6,458 bases of DNA from Planctomycetaceae bacterium (GTDB lineage Bacteria; Planctomycetota; Planctomycetia; Planctomycetales; Planctomycetaceae): positions 1 through 6,458 of the forward strand of contig CANJZR010000231.1 of assembly GCA_947479075.1 (NCBI GenBank). The letters run 5' to 3'. Under the pieces are notes generated by a model. That model made no database searches, had not been told where the DNA came from, and saw only the letters and a list, made by a program, of their open reading frames with translations. A program made the translations under genes and the position numbers. Below, in pieces: positions 4,773 through 6,458 of the stretch. Position 1 is the first letter of the stretch. Each line of letters opens with the position of its first letter.

Positions 4773-6458
4773 ATGTCACGAAATCTCGAAGAACCGAGAT
4801 CGCTGAGATTTCGCCTCGCTGTCATCTTGCCGATCTATTATTTCGTATTCCTCACTTCATACGCCGTCTCGACGGCGCTCCGCTTCGACTTTGACATTCC
4901 TCAGAATTTCCAGGAAGTCTTCTGGAGAACACTCCCGCTGGTCACAGTGGTCAAGTTCATCGCGTGCTGGGCGACGACGGAGTGGCGAAGAACTTTCCGC
5001 CATGTCACCGTTCTCGACCTGGTCTTTCTGGGTGTGGGAACGTTCGGAGCAACCGTGACGCTCCTGCTGTGCAATCAGGTGTTGCCTGTCGTGGCGGTGA
5101 TTCCCCGCTCCATCCTGCTGATGGACGCGGTGATGTCGCTACTGCTGTTAACCATGGTTCGATTTGGTTATCGCATCTGGAATGAGATCCTGTCCCCATT
5201 CCTGAGTCCAAGTTCTCGCAACCGGACATTGATCTATGGTGTCGATCCACAATCGATCGGCATCTTCCAGATGCTCTCCGCGATGCGTTCGGGCGATCAC
5301 CCCTATCGAGTCGTCGGCTTTGTTTCCCAGACAGCTGACCGCAACACGTCATTGATTGCCGGAGTTCCGGTCTACAATCCCAGCGAAGGCTGGGCTGCCA
5401 TCTACGAGCAATCCCAGGCTCGCGATCTTCTGATTCCCGGCAGTTACTCCGGGCGGGTCATCCGCTCGATCCTGCGGGAATGTGCCGCGGCGAAGATCGA
5501 TGTCCATATTATTCCCACGGTGGAAGAGATGGTCGTCGGGCGATTCCGACTCGCAGCTCGCGATGTCACAGTCTCCGACCTGCTGCGAAGAGAACCCAAC
5601 CGCCTCGACCTGGGGTCTATCAAGGAATATGTCACCGGACGGCGGGTCCTGGTCACAGGGGGAGCTGGCAGCATTGGCAGCGAACTGTGCCGTCAGCTGC
5701 TCGATCTGAATCCCGAGCTTCTGCTGATTTATGACCAGTCCGAGTTTGGTGTCTTCGGAATGGAGCAGGAGTTTTCCAAACGGCCATTGGCCAGCGAGCA
5801 GATTCGCTACTTCGTGAGTGACATTCTGGATGAGGACGCACTCCGGCAGGTGATGGACGAGTACCGACCCGAGATTGTCTTTCACGCGGCGGCCTACAAG
5901 CATGTCCCGCTGATGGAAGACAACCCTCAAGCAGCCATCAAGAACAACATCCTCGGAACGAAAGCCGTGGCCGATGCCGCTTTGGCCGCCGGGGTCCAAC
6001 GCTTCATCCAGGTCTCCACGGACAAAGCGGTCCGACCGACCAGCGTGATGGGGGCCACCAAACTCATCGCCGAAAAGTACGTGCAGTCACTCTCACGACA
6101 AAGCGTCACGCGATTCATCACCGTTCGATTTGGAAACGTGCTCAACTCCATGGGCAGCGTGGTCCCCACGTTCCGGAAACAGATCGAAGCCGGTGGTCCC
6201 ATCACCGTCACGCATCCCGATATGCAGCGGTTCTTCATGACCATCCCGGAAGCGGTACAGCTCGTGATCCAGGCCGGAGCCATTGGGTCCAGTGGAGATG
6301 TGCTGATTCTCGACATGGGTGAGCCGGTCAAGATTGTTGATCTGGCCAAGGACATCATCACGCTCTCGGGATTGCGTTACCCCGAGGACATCGACATTGA
6401 ATTCACGGGATTGCGTCCTGGAGAAAAGCTCTACGAAGAACTGTTCTACGAGGCTGAG
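4773..6458 (+). CDS. Long-form membrane nucleotide-sugar dehydratase/epimerase, FlaA1/CapD/PglF/WbpM family (C-terminus outside window)
   Basis: The visible 562 residues match the long, membrane-bound form of this family, which includes UDP-GlcNAc 4,6-dehydratases. Four hydrophobic helices fill the N-terminus (about 15-36, 52-68, 80-100, 106-129), with PRSILLMDAVMSLLLL typical of helix 4. A first Rossmann-like, CoA-binding-type domain follows (about 150-270), whose glycine loop is degenerate (GVDPQSIG, 156-163). The catalytic short-chain dehydrogenase domain starts near 292: NAD-binding TGGAGSIG (295-302), HAAAYKHVPLME (371-382), STDKAVRPTSVMGATK (415-430), RFGNVLNSMGS (452-462), RFFMT (486-490) and LRPGEKLYEEL (547-557). 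The usual Tyr of the YxxxK pair is Met (M426, K430), as in dehydratase-type members, where the TDK motif (416-418) is implicated in catalysis. About 50-100 C-terminal residues probably lie outside. ATG 4773 lacks a Shine-Dalgarno site; a GTG at 4668 could add 35 residues. The exact product is inferred. Confidence 0.95.
   Translation, partial: MSRNLEEPRSLRFRLAVILPIYYFVFLTSYAVSTALRFDFDIPQNFQEVFWRTLPLVTVVKFIACWATTEWRRTFRHVTVLDLVFLGVGTFGATVTLLLCNQVLPVVAVIPRSILLMDAVMSLLLLTMVRFGYRIWNEILSPFLSPSSRNRTLIYGVDPQSIGIFQMLSAMRSGDHPYRVVGFVSQTADRNTSLIAGVPVYNPSEGWAAIYEQSQARDLLIPGSYSGRVIRSILRECAAAKIDVHIIPTVEEMVVGRFRLAARDVTVSDLLRREPNRLDLGSIKEYVTGRRVLVTGGAGSIGSELCRQLLDLNPELLLIYDQSEFGVFGMEQEFSKRPLASEQIRYFVSDILDEDALRQVMDEYRPEIVFHAAAYKHVPLMEDNPQAAIKNNILGTKAVADAALAAGVQRFIQVSTDKAVRPTSVMGATKLIAEKYVQSLSRQSVTRFITVRFGNVLNSMGSVVPTFRKQIEAGGPITVTHPDMQRFFMTIPEAVQLVIQAGAIGSSGDVLILDMGEPVKIVDLAKDIITLSGLRYPEDIDIEFTGLRPGEKLYEELFYEAE

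Noticed and set aside
5349..5999. A 216-codon minus-strand open frame opposite the dehydratase
   Set aside because: It is the antisense shadow of the conserved NAD-binding domain; the plus-strand reading has all family motifs.
1..6458. tRNA, rRNA, CRISPR arrays, insertion sequences, attachment sites
   Set aside because: No cloverleaf-like sequence, regular repeat-spacer pattern, transposase motif or terminal inverted repeats were recognised by reading; short or divergent elements could be missed without a covariance-model search.

Overview
The window looks like chromosomal DNA from a planctomycete, probably a relative of Planctomyces, Gimesia or Rubinisphaera. This is inferred from a Hanks-type Ser/Thr kinase with a C-terminal multi-helix membrane anchor of the kind common in that phylum, moderately high GC, weak or missing Shine-Dalgarno signals on most genes, and fairly long gaps between genes. 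The genus cannot be settled from the sequence alone. No RNA gene, mobile element or CRISPR array was seen.

Layout. Positions 1-1431 (minus strand) hold most of a membrane-anchored serine/threonine kinase whose C-terminus runs off the left edge. A 222-base divergent gap (1432-1653) carries an inverted repeat and a candidate promoter. On the plus strand follow a 144-residue two-helix membrane protein of unknown function (1654-2088) and a secreted parvulin-type peptidyl-prolyl isomerase (2180-3094). An AT-richer gap (3095-3300) with four spaced TTACA words separates these from a sugar-nucleotide module: a DegT/DnrJ/EryC1/StrS-family PLP aminotransferase (3301-4548) and, after 224 bases, a long-form FlaA1/CapD/PglF/WbpM-type membrane nucleotide-sugar dehydratase/epimerase (4773 to the right edge, incomplete).

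How the genes fit together. The last two genes form a logical pair: the WbpM/PglF type makes a UDP-4-keto-6-deoxy-HexNAc and a DegT-type enzyme aminates a keto-sugar. They are probably the edge of an envelope or exopolysaccharide locus. The isomerase and small membrane protein look like envelope-maintenance genes. The kinase is divergently transcribed and has no evident link to the sugar genes.

The most notable non-coding signal is in the 91-base leader of the isomerase gene. The strong Shine-Dalgarno sequence is perfectly complementary over 8 bases to a pyrimidine tract about 40 bases upstream, and two further short stems nest inside. This would make a translational off-switch, possibly a thermosensor, but that is a hypothesis from base pairing only. 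None of the protein families is new; I see no clear evidence of an undescribed multi-gene system here.
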